The notes under the pieces were generated by a model. The model was not told the DNA's origin and searched no databases. It saw nothing but the letters and a program-made list of their open reading frames with translations. Shown piece by piece: positions 1-10,813 of a DNA stretch of 52,929 bases (positions are counted from its first letter, which is position 1; each line of letters begins with the position of its first letter). The translations under genes and the position numbers were made by a program. The stretch is from Serendipita indica DSM 11827. Taxonomy: Eukaryota > Basidiomycota > Agaricomycetes > Sebacinales > Serendipitaceae. The stretch is taken from NCBI GenBank assembly GCA_910890315.1, contig CAJVGD010000034.1, positions 1-52,929 of the forward strand, given 5' to 3'.

Positions 1-128
1 GAGAAAACGCGGCTAGGGATCCAGAACGTTCCTTCGAGACAACGATCCATCCAAAGCATAGTGAAAACGTGATGTATTGCATGCCAGGCAGTACAGAAGA
101 GATGCATCTGAAAGGCCAAAAGACGTCG

Positions 129-2087
129 TTTACCGATCCGAACCCATCTTTGCAAGGTACTCCGACAACTAGGAAGTTTTCAGCGCTGAATATCGTCTAC
201 GGAGAAACACATACCTTGAGACCCCCTGTTCGTAACGCCTCACCGAGTTGCTGGACATCCTGATTGTTCATCACTCGCTGGATTGCATCTCTAGCGGCAT
301 TCTCGATCCCGCTAAGATTATCACTCGCAATGTATCCACCTCCCGACCTGTATTTTGGCCGTTAGCAAAGGAGAGCCGGGAAGAAGAAAGATAGCTCACC
401 CGCTATAGCTCGTCCCTTGCCCCTCTTCATTCTCATCACGACCAAAGTACTGGTTAGAAGAGATGGAAGTCGCGCCTTTGAATTCTTGAAGTCGATTCTG
501 CGCCGCGGCGACCGTGTCCGGGTCATAGTCGTTGCGCTCAAAGTACATATCCGATGAGATGGCTACCAGCGAAACACCGTCAGCAACCTATCCCCACAAA
601 GGCCGCCAACTCACCCTTTTGGTTCCCAAATCGATCCCGTGCAGCACGCGTCTCCTCTTCCTGTTTCTTCTTCGCCGCCGCTGCTGTTGACGCGGCAGCA
701 GCTGCACCAGCTCCGACGCTCCCAAAGCCCATCTTACGAACACCCATACCAAGACGCTCCATATCCTGCCCACCACCGATACTCGCCTGTCGCTCTCTCG
801 ACTTGGCACTCGCAGTGGTCGTGGTTGCAGCCGAGCCAGAAGGTGGCGTAGCGATACCAGCCGCCTTTCTCGCCTCTGCCGCCTTTTTTCGTTCCTCTTC
901 CGCTCGTAGACGTTCTTCCTCCTCTTTGGCTTTTCGCAACTCTTCCTCTTTGAGCCTCTTTTCCTCCTCTTCCTGTGCGCGTTTCGCCGCTTCTTCAAAG
1001 GAGCTCGCGCCCCCGGCTCCTGCGGCTTTTGTCGCTCCGAGTCCCTTTTTCGCACCGAGCTTGGAGCCCGTCTTTGTCGCGCCAAGCGTAGAAGTCTTGG
1101 TCGCACCGAGTGTCGACGACTTTTTGACAGAACCCAACGTTGAGCTCGACGTCGTTCGACTCGCGGTGGGTGTCGTAGTGGGTGATGAAGCAGAGGCGTT
1201 GAGCAGTGCGCTCGAGGTGGTCGTCCGACTCGCCGTGCTCGAGGCCGAAGCTGTTCGTCCGATACCTGGTAGTGCAGCTGGAGTCGAAGCGGCTGGCTGG
1301 CGGGTGCAGCCTTTGGTTTTGAACTACCGCCTGCAATCTGACTGTCGAGCCAGTCAAGCTCGTCTTCTTCCGCGGCGTCCGCACTCGCAGCGGGCTTGAC
1401 CTCGTCTAGAGCTTCAATATATACACGATCTGGGTACCTGTACGTGGATTAGCTCGTCCATTGTAGACGAGTAAGCGGCTTACAATGCACGGTCCTTGTC
1501 GACCAACGCCTTGAGCTTTTCTTTGTAATTCGCCGGGAGAGGTAGTAAATTGCCTCTATGGTCCACATACTTGCGTACACCACCATCGCCCGTTCCAAGT
1601 ACATTCGCAGCGGCCGTATTCCCCCCGAGCTTCATGTACCGCAAGTTTTCCACCGTCCACTGGTCGATATCCGTCGATTGTACAAATGTAATATGCGTCC
1701 CGAGAGAACGGTGACGACCAGAGCAATCGATGCAGACGTAGATACCAAAATGGATCGAAGCCCATGTCGGAGCTTTGTTCGGACAATCAAAGCATTTCTG
1801 TTTTCACATTTCAACCCAGTTCACGTCGCAAACGCCGTCGTCGCGTGCAGATAAAGCCATATGCACGTCGGTTTGCAGGCGGTGCGGACGACGTGGCGGG
1901 CAGGGAGAGCGTTTGCAAGTGCGAAAGAAAGAAAAAGAAAGCAGAAAGGAGAGCGAATCAGCACACTTTGACCAGGAAATCAACGAGTTAATGCACGTAC
2001 CTTTGTCGCGGGATCCTGCCGCCTCAGGTATGCAAAGATTGCGCGCCGTTCGTCCTCTGGCACGTCGATTTTTGGTATTCCAGACAT
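129..2087 (-). CDS. GLO3: Glo3-type ArfGAP (Arf GTPase-activating protein of the COPI coat)
   Basis: This protein stimulates GTP hydrolysis by Arf1 during COPI-mediated Golgi-to-ER transport (family knowledge). Exon 1 starts at 2087 ([18 protein letters not shown]) and ends at a GTACGT donor near 1999. Exon 2 opens with the zinc finger CFDC-x16-CIDC followed by [16 protein letters not shown], which carries the catalytic arginine. After an intron near 1440-1480 come an acidic Ser/Lys linker, a Lys/Glu-rich coiled coil (about 880-1010) and the two Glo3 motifs ISSDMYF (near 545) and ISSNQYFGR (near 445). The last exon (129-168) encodes [12 protein letters not shown] and the stop. Near 1290 the frame changes without a convincing intron; a 35-nt intron with a weak GTAGTT donor could bridge it, or one base is missing. 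The next minus-strand gene ends 155 bp upstream of the start. Identity is secure; the exact exon set near 1290 is not. Confidence 0.9.
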
Positions 2088-2241
2088 GGCTTTTTATAGA
2101 CGTAGATGGATGGATAAATGATAAAGTCGCGACGGCCAAAGGAAAGACGCGGTCGGGTTCAAGCTCTGCCAGTTACTATTCCGTTATCTCCGGAGCCTTA
2201 TCCTTTCAGCAAACGAGTAGATTACAACGATAGTATTACGT

Positions 2242-4480
2242 CTATCCCATAAACACATTTTCGTCAATCTCGACGCCCATCTCCTTTGCCATGTCTATCA
2301 TATGCTGCTGGAACGGATCCTCTTCGTCTGCCTCTCCTACCAGAGCCTTCTGACTTTGGGTCGTCTTGAGCCCGAGGACCATCTTGACGTCCACCCAGAG
2401 TTTATATACCCAGAGAACTCCCCAGAAGACTCCCCAGGATCCAAATGCGACGTTTAATCCGGTGATGGCGGCGCGGAAGCGGTACCACTCAATGTTCGCA
2501 TCGATATAGGTCGCGAGGAACGACTTGCGCTGAGGTGAAGTGTCTCGCAGTTCGGGTGGAGGAAAAAGTGTAATGGAGTAGAGACTGTCGCTGGCGCCAC
2601 GGGCGAGGATACGGATGCGGTCGACTGGACTTCCGACGGCCTGAGCATCGGAGAGCTACGTTAGCACTGTACAATCATATACAAAAGGCTTACCTGATTG
2701 TTCGCTTGGATGATTCTCATCGAGCGCCCAAGGAAGATGAGCTCCTAGAAGAGTATAAGCATCACAAACTATTAGTAGACCGGCACTCACCTTTGGAATC
2801 AACTCGTAGTTTTGCAAAAACCGCTTGACCGTCGCCTTCATCTGCCGCTGAATCTCCAACTCTTTCTTCTGCCTCTCCTCTTTCGATAGTACTGGCTGCG
2901 CACCCTTCACGCCCTTTGCACCACGTCGTTTCGGGCCACTCGACTTGGACCAACCCTGGAGCAAGACGGCACTCCCCATGGCCTGCATCCCGAACCCGTC
3001 GTCGCCGAGGTCGATCCCCCATTGATTACAGACCTCTTTCAGTCCCTCAGTGTCGTTTGTAAACAGGCTCTTCCACAGGTTGAGATATTGACGTCGGAAC
3101 TTTGGTGGTAGTGGGATACTGAGCCCATGGTCGATCAGCACGACTTGGTGAGTGTGAGGTCTCTTTGGATGCCGGCGAATGAGAACATTCGAGGGCTATT
3201 CATACGTCAGCGACTATCCAGATAGAGTAAAAAGGACGTACGTGGGGATCTGCATTAACGAACCCCCATCTAAACACTTGCGCAGCAAACACCTCGCACA
3301 CACTCTTCATCACCTCGTTGACATCCAAACCCAACCGCTCTTCAAGACCCTTGACATCCGTCATGCGGACCGCACCATCGATATACTCTGAGACAAGCAA
3401 CCTCGGCGTACTAAACGCGCCATAGACCGCCGGGACATACGCTACACCCCCACGTAGTCGCTTGGGAACATCATACAGCACATGATGCCGAATTCTCTCC
3501 GTATTCTCCCTTTCGTGATCGAAATGCGTTTCGAGTTCGATTTGGTCCGAAATGTACTGCGAGGCAAAGGAGAGTGGCAAGTCGAAGACGCGTTCGTAGA
3601 CGCGCATCAGTGTTCGAAAGGCGAGGAGGTCCCATTTGGCGTGTTTGCGGATATCGGGCCGTTGGACTTTGACGGCGACGAGGTCGCCAGTATGTAATTT
3701 AGCCCGATGAACTTGGGCAATGCTCTATAAACATGTAAAAGGAGAGAAGCGTCGCTCGAGTAGACGTACCGCAGATCCAATAGGAACCGAATCGAATTCG
3801 GCAAAAATCTCTTCTGGCCACATGCCGAGCTCGGAATAGATGACGTTTCGGACGGCGTCGAGTGGGATTGGTTCCGCAGAGTCGAAAAGCTGTGCGAGGA
3901 CGTGGTAGGGCTTTGGGAGGATGGCGACTTGGATTCCGATCGCTTGTCCGGCTTTGACGTAGAGGCCACTGCAGATCGTCGGCGACCGAATACAATTATA
4001 AACGAAAATAAGCGAACCCATTCTTCTTGCAGACGTGCAAAAGACGCGCGGCGGCACGTTCGTGGACGTTGTTCATTTTGTCGAGATTATTTGGGTCATA
4101 GTTGAGTCTGTCTTGGGTGAGAAGAATCTATTGGACAGGATGTAGACACACTTGTAATCCAAGACGAGCATCAATCCATTCCATAGCGTCCGTGTGTTGC
4201 GCTCGAGTGTATGTGCGCCATAGAAATAATCCCACGCAAAAGCCAACCCAACTAGTCCGGATGTAACGAGTGACCAACGGATGGTTTTACGCGTCCATTT
4301 CGACGAGTCGCCGCGCAGAGTGTGAGCAGTGGATGACGAGGCGTGTCGGCATGATCCCAACAGAGTCCAATGATATCTAGCAAATGCTGATGGTCGATAG
4401 ATAGATGGATAAGTAGATTTAAGCTGTCTGGCGAGATGGACGGCCGGAAACTCCTGTCGGAGTCGAGAAACAAAGTGCAT
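2242..4480 (-). CDS. ABC1/UbiB-family atypical kinase, ADCK1/Mcp2-like, probably mitochondrial
   Basis: Members of this family are atypical kinases or ATPases of the inner mitochondrial membrane, linked to lipid and ubiquinone homeostasis. The Arg-rich N terminus suggests a mitochondrial presequence, and a membrane helix follows (SLVTSGLVGLAFAWDYFYG, near 4250). Diagnostic motifs appear in order: LNYDPNNLDKMNNVHERAA, the KxGQ motif as YVKAGQAIGIQ (near 3955), SIAQVHRAKL and the ATP lysine in LVAVKVQRPDI (near 3670), the ExD-type motif in ELETHFDHERENTER (near 3525), NADPHPSNVL across an intron near 3220, and LIDHGL (near 3130) where ordinary kinases have DFG. The C-terminal part has one more possible membrane segment near 2400. 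I read about six exons with no frame problem. ADCK1/Mcp2 is favoured over Coq8 because of the DYK..YD block. The start lies 107 bp from that of the divergent gene at 4588, so the two probably share a promoter region. Confidence 0.88.
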
Positions 4481-4587
4481 TGCTTGTCAGCCACCGACCA
4501 CGACGGCTGCATGTCGTCTGTCCGATAAACAGACTGCAGAAGATTGACTATTACTACAGCAAGACGAGTCTTTGGAGGATATTATAA

Positions 4588-5564
4588 ATGACTTCGAGCG
4601 TCGAGTCTTCGGGCGGACGAGACAATCTCTCGACAGTGTCTACAATTCTCGGACTCATTCTTTTTGTCCTTCTTGTCATTTCTATTCTCGTACGACGCGT
4701 GCTCATTGCCAGACGCATACGCATGATCCGCGCACGGGCACGCCAGGACGACAATCTGCTCTTCTACCGCGTCACACAAGAGGGAGTTCGACAAGGAAGA
4801 GACTCTAATGGTATAATCTGTCATTATTTTCCGGGAGAATGGGCTAAACAAGCAGTACAGAACCCCGTACGATTGCGCTTGGAGCGAGAGCAGACCTTTG
4901 GAGGAAACCAATACTATGGGAGGAGCAGATGGACACTTATCTCGACGATAAGAAGCAGTCAATGACCCTGGGCGACATGCAGGTGTGTGTTACTCTCGCC
5001 AAGCGCTGCTAAAGCTTACGTAGTCTCCAGCCGATATCCCTCCAGCTCACCACTCCTCATACAACTTCACAATTCCCCGCAAAGCCAAAGACGAAACCCG
5101 CACGGACGTCGCGGTCGTTTCTATTCCGCAGCCACACCAATGATGCACCACTACCGCCGCCAGACGACCCACCGCGGATATCAGCAGAGAGCGAAAAGGA
5201 GAACAAGGTCGAGCACCGTCACCCTCTCCTCTTGACCTTTATCGTCTCCATGCCAAATCCCGCGAATCCACAGTTCACTCGTACACACACAAATCATCCT
5301 CGTACCCGAGAAACACCATCAGGGATTGAACTGGGGATAACGTGTCCATTGGTGAGCTTGCCATCCATCACCGTCAAGCAAGAGGACTTGGAGTCGTGGT
5401 GGGACCTGCCTTCGAGTCCATTGGGTGCGTCTGGGAGTAATCTCCGCTTCCCGACTGCGACGACAATGTACACAGCCCTGCAAGAGCGACACGAAGCCGA
5501 GAGAGTGTTGCAGTTGCATCCCGAGTTATTCCAGCACTTACGGTATAGCTATGCGCGTCGGTAG
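4588..5564 (+). CDS. Single-pass membrane protein of unknown function
   Basis: I do not recognise this family. Three exons join in phase: 4588-4810, about 4861-4982 and about 5031-5564, with donors GTATAA and GTGTGT and acceptors ACAG and CCAG. The N terminus is a short Ser-rich segment, then one strong membrane helix (TILGLILFVLLVISILV, residues about 18-36), then an Arg-rich stretch (RRVLIARRIRMIRARARQ) that by the positive-inside rule faces the cytoplasm. The rest is polar and Pro/Ser-rich, probably disordered, with an acidic WW-containing segment (EDLESWWDLPSSPL) and a charged C-terminal helix (LQERHEAERVLQLHPELF). It looks like a type III single-anchor protein with a cytoplasmic tail. 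The gene is divergent from the ABC1-like kinase, 107 bp away. Confidence 0.6.
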
Positions 5565-5792
5565 ACCCGTCAAGCATAGCCAAGCTCGTACGATTGTAGA
5601 CTTTTTGCTAGTAGACATAGGAGCGCATAGGATTTATTATGCACTGCTGTCGATACTCAAATCCCGGACCACGTCCTCGTCGGCCCTAAAAGGCGCTGAG
5701 CGCCCATTGCCGCTTGGACCCAGACCACATCACACGCCTTGGGCGACTCTGTGAAATTAACCCATTGACGATAAACAACCGTTGTAATTGTC

Positions 5793-6512
5793 ATGACCGA
5801 CGTTCGAAGAAAGCTCGTCATTGTCGGCGACGGCGCCTGTGGTACGTGGAGCGCATTGGTTGTAAATGCTGGATGGCCGCTGATATCTCCATTCTCTACT
5901 AGGCAAGACATGCTTGCTCATCGTCTTTCACAAGGGCGAGTTTCCAGAGGTCAGCTCGTGTTTTGCTCTCAACATTCCCCCAACCAAATGTTATAACGAC
6001 TGCATACTCATTCATCTATAGGATTACATCCCCACTGTGTTTGAAAACTATGTTGCCGACGTCGAAGTCGATGGCAAACGCGTCGAGCTCGCGCTGTGGG
6101 ATACCGCCGGACAGGAAGACTATGACCGTCTTCGTCCACTCTCATATCCAGACTCGCACGTCATCCTAATCTGTTTCTCCATTGACCAGCCCGACTCGCT
6201 CGACAATGTCCAAGAAAAGTGGGTCCCCGAGGTCATCCACTTTTGCTCCCACCCAAAAGTCCCCTATTTGCTCATCGGCTGCAAAAAGGACTTGAGAAAC
6301 GATCGCCAGACACTGATACGCTCCAGCGCGCTGGTCAGAGGCCCGTCACCCCCGAACAAGGACAGGCTGTCGCTCAAAAAGTCGGGGCGAGGATGTACTT
6401 GGAGTGCTCAGCGAGGACGGGTGAAGGTGTTAGAGAGGTGTTCCAGTATGCGACGCGTACTGCCCTCTTGAAGTTCACAAAGCCAAAGCCCAGCGCCTGC
6501 GTCAGCTTGTAA
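5793..6512 (+). CDS. RHO1: Rho1-type small GTPase with an apparent single-base frame slip
   Basis: Rho1 controls the cell-wall glucan synthase, polarity and actin in fungi. The P-loop GDGACG|KT is split by an intron (donor GTACGT near 5841), and a second intron follows EFPE. Switch I is intact ([19 protein letters not shown]), as is switch II ([17 protein letters not shown]) with the catalytic glutamine. GCKKDL is the guanine-specificity box, [12 protein letters not shown] the G5 region, and the protein ends in the geranylgeranylation-type CAAX box CVSL. Between RNDRQT and [14 protein letters not shown] (near 6311-6322) the reading frame shifts by one base. The intact paralogue at 36022-36730 reads [18 protein letters not shown] here, so one base seems absent around CACTGATACG. 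No intron explains it. It may be an assembly error, or the gene may be damaged. Confidence 0.85.
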
Positions 6513-6995
6513 ACCCCCTTAGACACAATGTTCCCCCCCTCCCGATTTTCATCTTTGTCCAAGATTGTGACTGTTTTGTAATATGAATGTCACTCTCCTC
6601 GAATGGTTGCATTCCTACGCTTGCGTTGGTCACTGGCACCACGTGAATCGTGAACCCGGGTAGGAGATACTAAAGTTATATCGTAGTTCAAACGAGCGAT
6701 CAGCGCTAGCTCTCGAAGGACTATAAGGACGCGGGGGTTACGACCTCTACAGCTATAGCAGTCTCTTTCACATCCACTCTGGACATTCTCCCTCTATTTT
6801 GACACCTTTGCCCATCCCTCGGCGAATTATGACTAGTCTCTTGGCTGATCTCTTCGTTATTGGTCTTCTTAAACCATCAACCAATGTGTCCGTACGAGAG
6901 TATATTTGACTTATCCACTCTGGGCAGTGACTGGCTATGCAAACGCGAGTACATCTACGTGCTGACTGTAACCAGGCCCGTGGGTAACTTGGGAA
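6513..6995 (+). other. Intergenic; possible fragment of a fifth secreted-protein gene
   Basis: No complete gene is seen. A TATA-like element (ACTATAAGG near 6720) is followed at 6829 by an ATG that opens a short hydrophobic peptide, MTSLLADLFVIGLLKPS, before a stop. This resembles the signal-peptide first exon of the downstream secreted-protein family, but no matching second exon follows, so it may be a leftover of a lost array member or chance. Confidence 0.25.
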
Positions 6996-7087
6996 CTTGC
7001 CTCCAGACTACATCTAGTATAAAGACTAGACGCGGCGCCTTCATCTTCTTTACTTCTTTCGTCCCTGATCTGGAATCAGCCATTTCC
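6996..7087 (+). promoter_or_regulatory. Promoter/5'UTR block of secreted-protein gene A1
   Basis: The block contains a TATA box (TATAAAG, 7018-7024) 85 nt before the A1 start codon and ends in the motif CTGATCTGGAATCAG, an imperfect palindrome (CTGAT/ATCAG). It is a diverged copy of the blocks at 7961-8064 and 9077-9180, sharing GCCTCCA, CTAGTATAAAGA and the palindromic end. Confidence 0.65.
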
Positions 7088-7108
7088 TTCTTCACTCCCG
7101 CTGCTATA

Positions 7109-7713
7109 ATGGTTCAGCTTGGGAATACATTTCTATTCGTATTATCTACTTTATCTATCGTCGCGTCGGCGATGCCGTAAGTACAGAGTCTTATCACGGC
7201 TCACCGATTGACGCTCTGCCTCGGAATCAGCACAAGCAAAGAGCAGAGACCGACGCCCCTCCCAGGACTGTACGCGTCCTGAAAATACAGACAAAAAGTG
7301 CTGCATCTGATCCCACTTAGGCAAGTCATCGTAAAGGAGTGCAAATATATCCCAGAACATGGAGCAGACACTGATTGCACAGCGTCTCAGACGTTGCCCG
7401 CCAGGCGATACCTTGCAGAACAACACATGAACGAACCGGTTCTCTGGATTGGTGACGCCTATATTCGGTACGTTGAGTCTCCCAGTCTTCGAAGCGGTCA
7501 AAACTCACCTTGGGCGTCAGTATAAAGGCTCCGAGTGGTACGGCCGGTACAAGGTATCAGATAAGGTGGGAGTGTTCAACGTCTGCAAAGAAGTCTGGGA
7601 CCGAGTATTTGGAGCTTTTGCCGGATGGGAGAATGAAGAAAATTTCTCAAAAGGAATTTTCCAACGTTGACTTGCGGTCGCATAACCCCATGTCGCGAAA
7701 AGCATTTGGGTAG
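7109..7713 (+). CDS. Small secreted cysteine-containing protein, array member A1
   Basis: The family is not recognised. Three exons (7109-7176, 7321-7467, 7521-7713) join in phase to give about 135 residues. Exon 1 is a signal peptide (MVQLGNTFLFVLSTLSIVAS, cut near AMP). The mature part has ECKYIPEHGADTDCTASQ, two cysteines 11 residues apart, then PVLWIGDAYIR and the core KAPSGTAGTRYQIRW followed by EYLELLPDGRMKKISQKEF. Member A2 (9210-9820) matches along the whole length, with the same intron positions and phases. Members B1 and B2 share the C-x10/11-C spacing and the Y-x-[IV]-x-W core. Small size, a signal peptide, paired cysteines and tandem amplification suggest an extracellular effector-like or defence protein; this is inference. 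Confidence 0.7.
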
Positions 7714-7960
7714 TTTTGGTCACTATATATACAATTAATTATTAGATTAATGAACACCTAAACCCCTTTATAATACATGCCCTGTTGAGAGCTTTTCGGT
7801 CGCTGTGCGATATGGCACGTTGATCTGTAAAGGTGCTGACTTACTGCTCCCTTCACAGCTAGCCAACTGTTTTGAAGGCGATGCCAAGGGCAGAGAGAAT
7901 TACTGGTGTGAGTACGCCTTCAGTCCACCGTGCTAACCGTAGCCAAGTACATGGGAGATT

Positions 7961-8064
7961 TGAGTTTGCCTCCACACTAGGTCAGCCCAGTTCTAGTATA
8001 AAGATCAGACGAGGCGCCTGTAGCTTCTTCATTTTTCTTCTCTCCTGATCTGGAATCAGCCTTT
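7961..8064 (+). promoter_or_regulatory. Promoter/5'UTR block of secreted-protein gene B1 (104-bp repeat copy 1)
   Basis: It holds a TATA box (TATAAAG, 7997-8003) about 100 nt before the B1 start codon, a pyrimidine-rich tract and the palindromic CTGATCTGGAATCAG. By eye, it differs from the block at 9077-9180 at only three of 104 positions, although the downstream genes belong to different subfamilies. Confidence 0.8.
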
Positions 8065-8102
8065 GCCATCACATTCGAGCCAGTTATCCACCTTCTTCGG
8101 CC

Positions 8103-8664
8103 ATGCTTCTCAAGAACTCACTTCTTTTCGCTACTGCCCATCTGCTTATGATGGTGAACGCTCTTCCGTGGGTTCCTCTTCCTTCGCCTCTTAACCCAGC
8201 TTACCGACGAGTCAGCGCCCCAGCTATCCCTCCAGCTATCCCCGGACCACACAGGCCGCGTGTATTATCAAATTGTCAGCGTGCGATCACCTAACCATTA
8301 AAATAGCGACTTTAAGTATACACCAGATTGTGTCTACACTGAAAAAACCGGTGCCACGACAAAGTGTAGTGCAAATCAAATGAAGATAATCCAGGAGCGT
8401 GTTCTCCAGAAGGCGGAACAAAGAATTCGTGCAGTGGGTAACCCCATTACAATGCCGAGAGAGTTCACCATCCGTGCCACGTGAGTAGGATTCTTCTATC
8501 GGATCGTAAAGAGAGAAATATCTGAACAAATTAAAACTAGCGTGGAATATTCACCCAAAGGTACAGCGGACAAGTATCACGTGGTCTGGCAGTCGACGCA
8601 CAACGGTCTCGGGGGAGATGACCACTTTCTTTATATGGAAGAGGGACGCTACAAGAATATCTAA
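8103..8664 (+). CDS. Small secreted cysteine-containing protein, array member B1
   Basis: The family is not recognised. The signal peptide is MLLKNSLLFATAHLLMMVNA, followed by LP, where every array member places its first intron in phase 2. An intron of only 32 nt (GTGGGT...CCCAG) gives the reading that joins the later exons in phase; a Pro-rich read-through of exon 1 does not. The next exons carry DFKYTPDCVYTEKTGATTKC, with two cysteines 11 residues apart, a helical segment (IIQERVLQKAEQRI) and, after an intron near 8481-8541, the core TVEYSPKGTADKYHVVW, ending GRYKNI. It is closest to B2 (10221-10813). Function is unknown. Confidence 0.62.
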
Positions 8665-9076
8665 CCAAAGGATTGGATGAACAGCTAGATGTGGATCCGC
8701 TTTTGATCGCATGCAACCGATGCAAATTCATATAAGCATCCATTATTTCGATTCGAGTTTTGTAAACGATGGTAATTTCACCAGGCCAGCTTCGATTCTC
8801 CTATGCCGCGTGACAGATTAAAGTTCATGTGTCTGATAAACGACAGTTAGATCATACATAACACATTGACACAGACGCACTACCACCATTCCTGGACTTA
8901 TCTTCCCTCGTTCAGGTTCCAAACAGTCTTTGGCCACGTTTTAGTGCAAAGCTGTTGTAGGGTACACGGTTAGCTATAGTATTCCCAACCTGTGCGCGGC
9001 GACTTTGCTGTGACTGATGAGCGCAGATGTGCGAACATTTGCATTCCGCTGACTGTAACCGAGCCTCGCGGGCCTA
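8665..9076. other. Intergenic spacer within the secreted-protein array
   Basis: No coding sequence, RNA gene or repeat is evident. It carries the 3' flank of B1 and the distal upstream region of A2; the last 20 bases run into the 104-bp promoter repeat. Confidence 0.4.
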
Positions 9077-9180
9077 TGAGTTTGCCTCCACACCAGGTCA
9101 GCCCAGCTCTAGTATAAAGATCAGACGAGGCACCTGTAGCTTCTTCATTTTTCTTCTCTCCTGATCTGGAATCAGCCTTT
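9077..9180 (+). promoter_or_regulatory. Promoter/5'UTR block of secreted-protein gene A2 (104-bp repeat copy 2)
   Basis: It has a TATA box (TATAAAG, 9113-9119) about 97 nt before the A2 start codon. It is about 97 percent identical by eye to the B1 block at 7961-8064 and includes the same palindromic CTGATCTGGAATCAG at its 3' end. Confidence 0.8.
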
Positions 9181-9209
9181 CTCGCCAACTGTTTCATTCA
9201 CGCTCTATC

Positions 9210-9820
9210 ATGGTTCAACTTAGAAACTCCTTTTTGTTCATACTACCTGTCCTCTCTCTTGTCGTTAATGCACTACCGTGAGTATATAATCTTACCGCGA
9301 CTCGCCAGCTCACACAGCCTGGCTTTAGAGCCGAGACGAGAATGGAAGAAGCCTCGCGGTACGTGCACAGACTAAAGTGAAAAGTACTGCGACTGATATC
9401 ACTCAGTCGTGTCCACGTATTGAACTGCATGAGCATCCCACAGCACGGCCCACACGTTCCATGCAAACCGGAAGAGCAGGAGCCCGCGGTACACTACATT
9501 GTCTATCGATATCGGAAGAATCCCTTTCTTTGGATGGTCGACGCATTTATTTTGTAAGCCGAGCCGCAGCGATTGCAGGAGCTCACCCCCCACACCTCAG
9601 ATTCAAACCACCCAGTGGGAGCACCAGTTCTATGTATTATATAAAATGGAAACTTCGGGGACAGGAAGAAAAGCACAATGAAGCGTGCCTGGAACTGACG
9701 CCAAATGGGGTAATCAAGAGCATTCCCCAAGAGTTCTGTGGCAAAGTCCACGAGCGGCGCAATAGTTCCATCCCAGGGGAACGCCCACTTAGTCCAGGAA
9801 TGTATATATATCTACTGTGA
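9210..9820 (+). CDS. Small secreted cysteine-containing protein, array member A2
   Basis: This is a full-length paralogue of A1 with the same three-exon layout: signal-peptide exon from 9210 (MVQLRNSFLFILPVLSLVVN), exon 2 at 9417-9553 and exon 3 at 9601-9820. The mature part has VLNCMSIPQHGPHVPC, two cysteines 11 residues apart, then NPFLWMVDAFI and the core KPPSGSTSSMYYIKW followed by CLELTPNGVIKSIPQEF. The C terminus is about 25 residues longer than in A1 and ends in MYIYLL. Its promoter is nearly identical to that of B1 rather than A1. Function is unknown; an extracellular role is inferred from the signal peptide. Confidence 0.68.
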
Positions 9821-10220
9821 GATCATTGTCTTTTCGGTTTATCCTTTCTTCGCTTCAGTTAGCCGGCTACTATCCCCCTAGTCCTATCCTCATTCGGAAA
9901 ATGAGCTCCCATGCGTCTCTTTCTGTAATTCTCCTTAATGTAAAGCGCCGTGATGTGGCGAGGCAGTGTAAAGAATGGCGCTACGACTCCGGCACCGCGA
10001 GCGGAGTCGTATTATATGGACACCCACGGTCAAAGTTTAAAGACAGACATTAGAGCATATGGGAGTGTCATCTTCACATTAAGGATCCATCGCTGTTTGT
10101 CTCTGAGGTCTTTGTAGATCCACGCTGCTACACTCGCTACTTGACTATCCTGACTTGCAATCAACCTTGATCGTCTTTATTCCTATACTATTCCTTTCCT
10201 TCATCATCTTCATCTCACTA
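9821..10220. other. Intergenic spacer upstream of array member B2
   Basis: No gene is seen. Unlike A1, B1 and A2, member B2 is not preceded by a recognisable copy of the 104-bp promoter block, so it is either controlled differently or its promoter has diverged. Confidence 0.35.
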
Positions 10221-10813
10221 ATGGTCCTCCGAATCCTGGTTCTTTTGGTTGCTTCACCTTTGCCTACATTTGCGGCTGCTCTCTCGTGAGTACGCGTACA
10301 CATAATGAGTGTGGAAAACTAAAATACCCGAATTAGTGTTGCTAGGCATCTATACCAGCCTATTGACGAATCACCTGCCCGACACGAACGCATGTATGCA
10401 TTTCTGGTTCTTCAACCCATTGCTTGATTGATACAATTATATTAGACGCTTTGACTATCCGTCGAAATGCAGCTATAGCAGATTTGGCCATCAATTAGAA
10501 TGCAGCCAAGATCAGATCCAAACAATTGAAGAGCGTATCGTAGAAGTGGAAGCAGCTCTCAGACAGGGGACGGGCTCCCTAGCACTATTCACGTCGGCGC
10601 GACGTATGTACATTATCAAAGTAATTTGAGATCAAGTTAAAATCTAACATGACTACTTATAGCGTCAAGTATTCACAGGTCGACCAGGGTGACAAGTATC
10701 ATATCGTGTGGCTGTTGTCAACGGGGTTCGAGGGAAACAAGTACTTTTTGTGCAATGATGCGGGGTGTAAAGACATTGATTTTGTTCAGTGGGGGGATGG
10801 AGAGGCAGCTTGA
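10221..10813 (+). CDS. Small secreted cysteine-containing protein, array member B2
   Basis: Four exons join in phase. The signal peptide exon is MVLRILVLLVASPLPTFAAA, with a phase-2 intron after LS. The second exon encodes VARHLYQPIDESPARHER, the third RFDYPSKCSYSRFGHQLEC (two cysteines 10 residues apart) followed by a helical IEERIVEVEAALRQ, and the fourth the core IVKYSQVDQGDKYHIVW and KYFLCNDAGCKDIDF, with two further cysteines. The exon 3 donor that keeps the frame is GTACAT near 10609. It aligns with B1 over the whole mature part. No function can be assigned. Confidence 0.6.

Noticed and set aside
554-1399. 281-codon plus-strand frame
   Set aside because: Antisense of the ArfGAP Ser/Lys-rich linker; low complexity and no domain.
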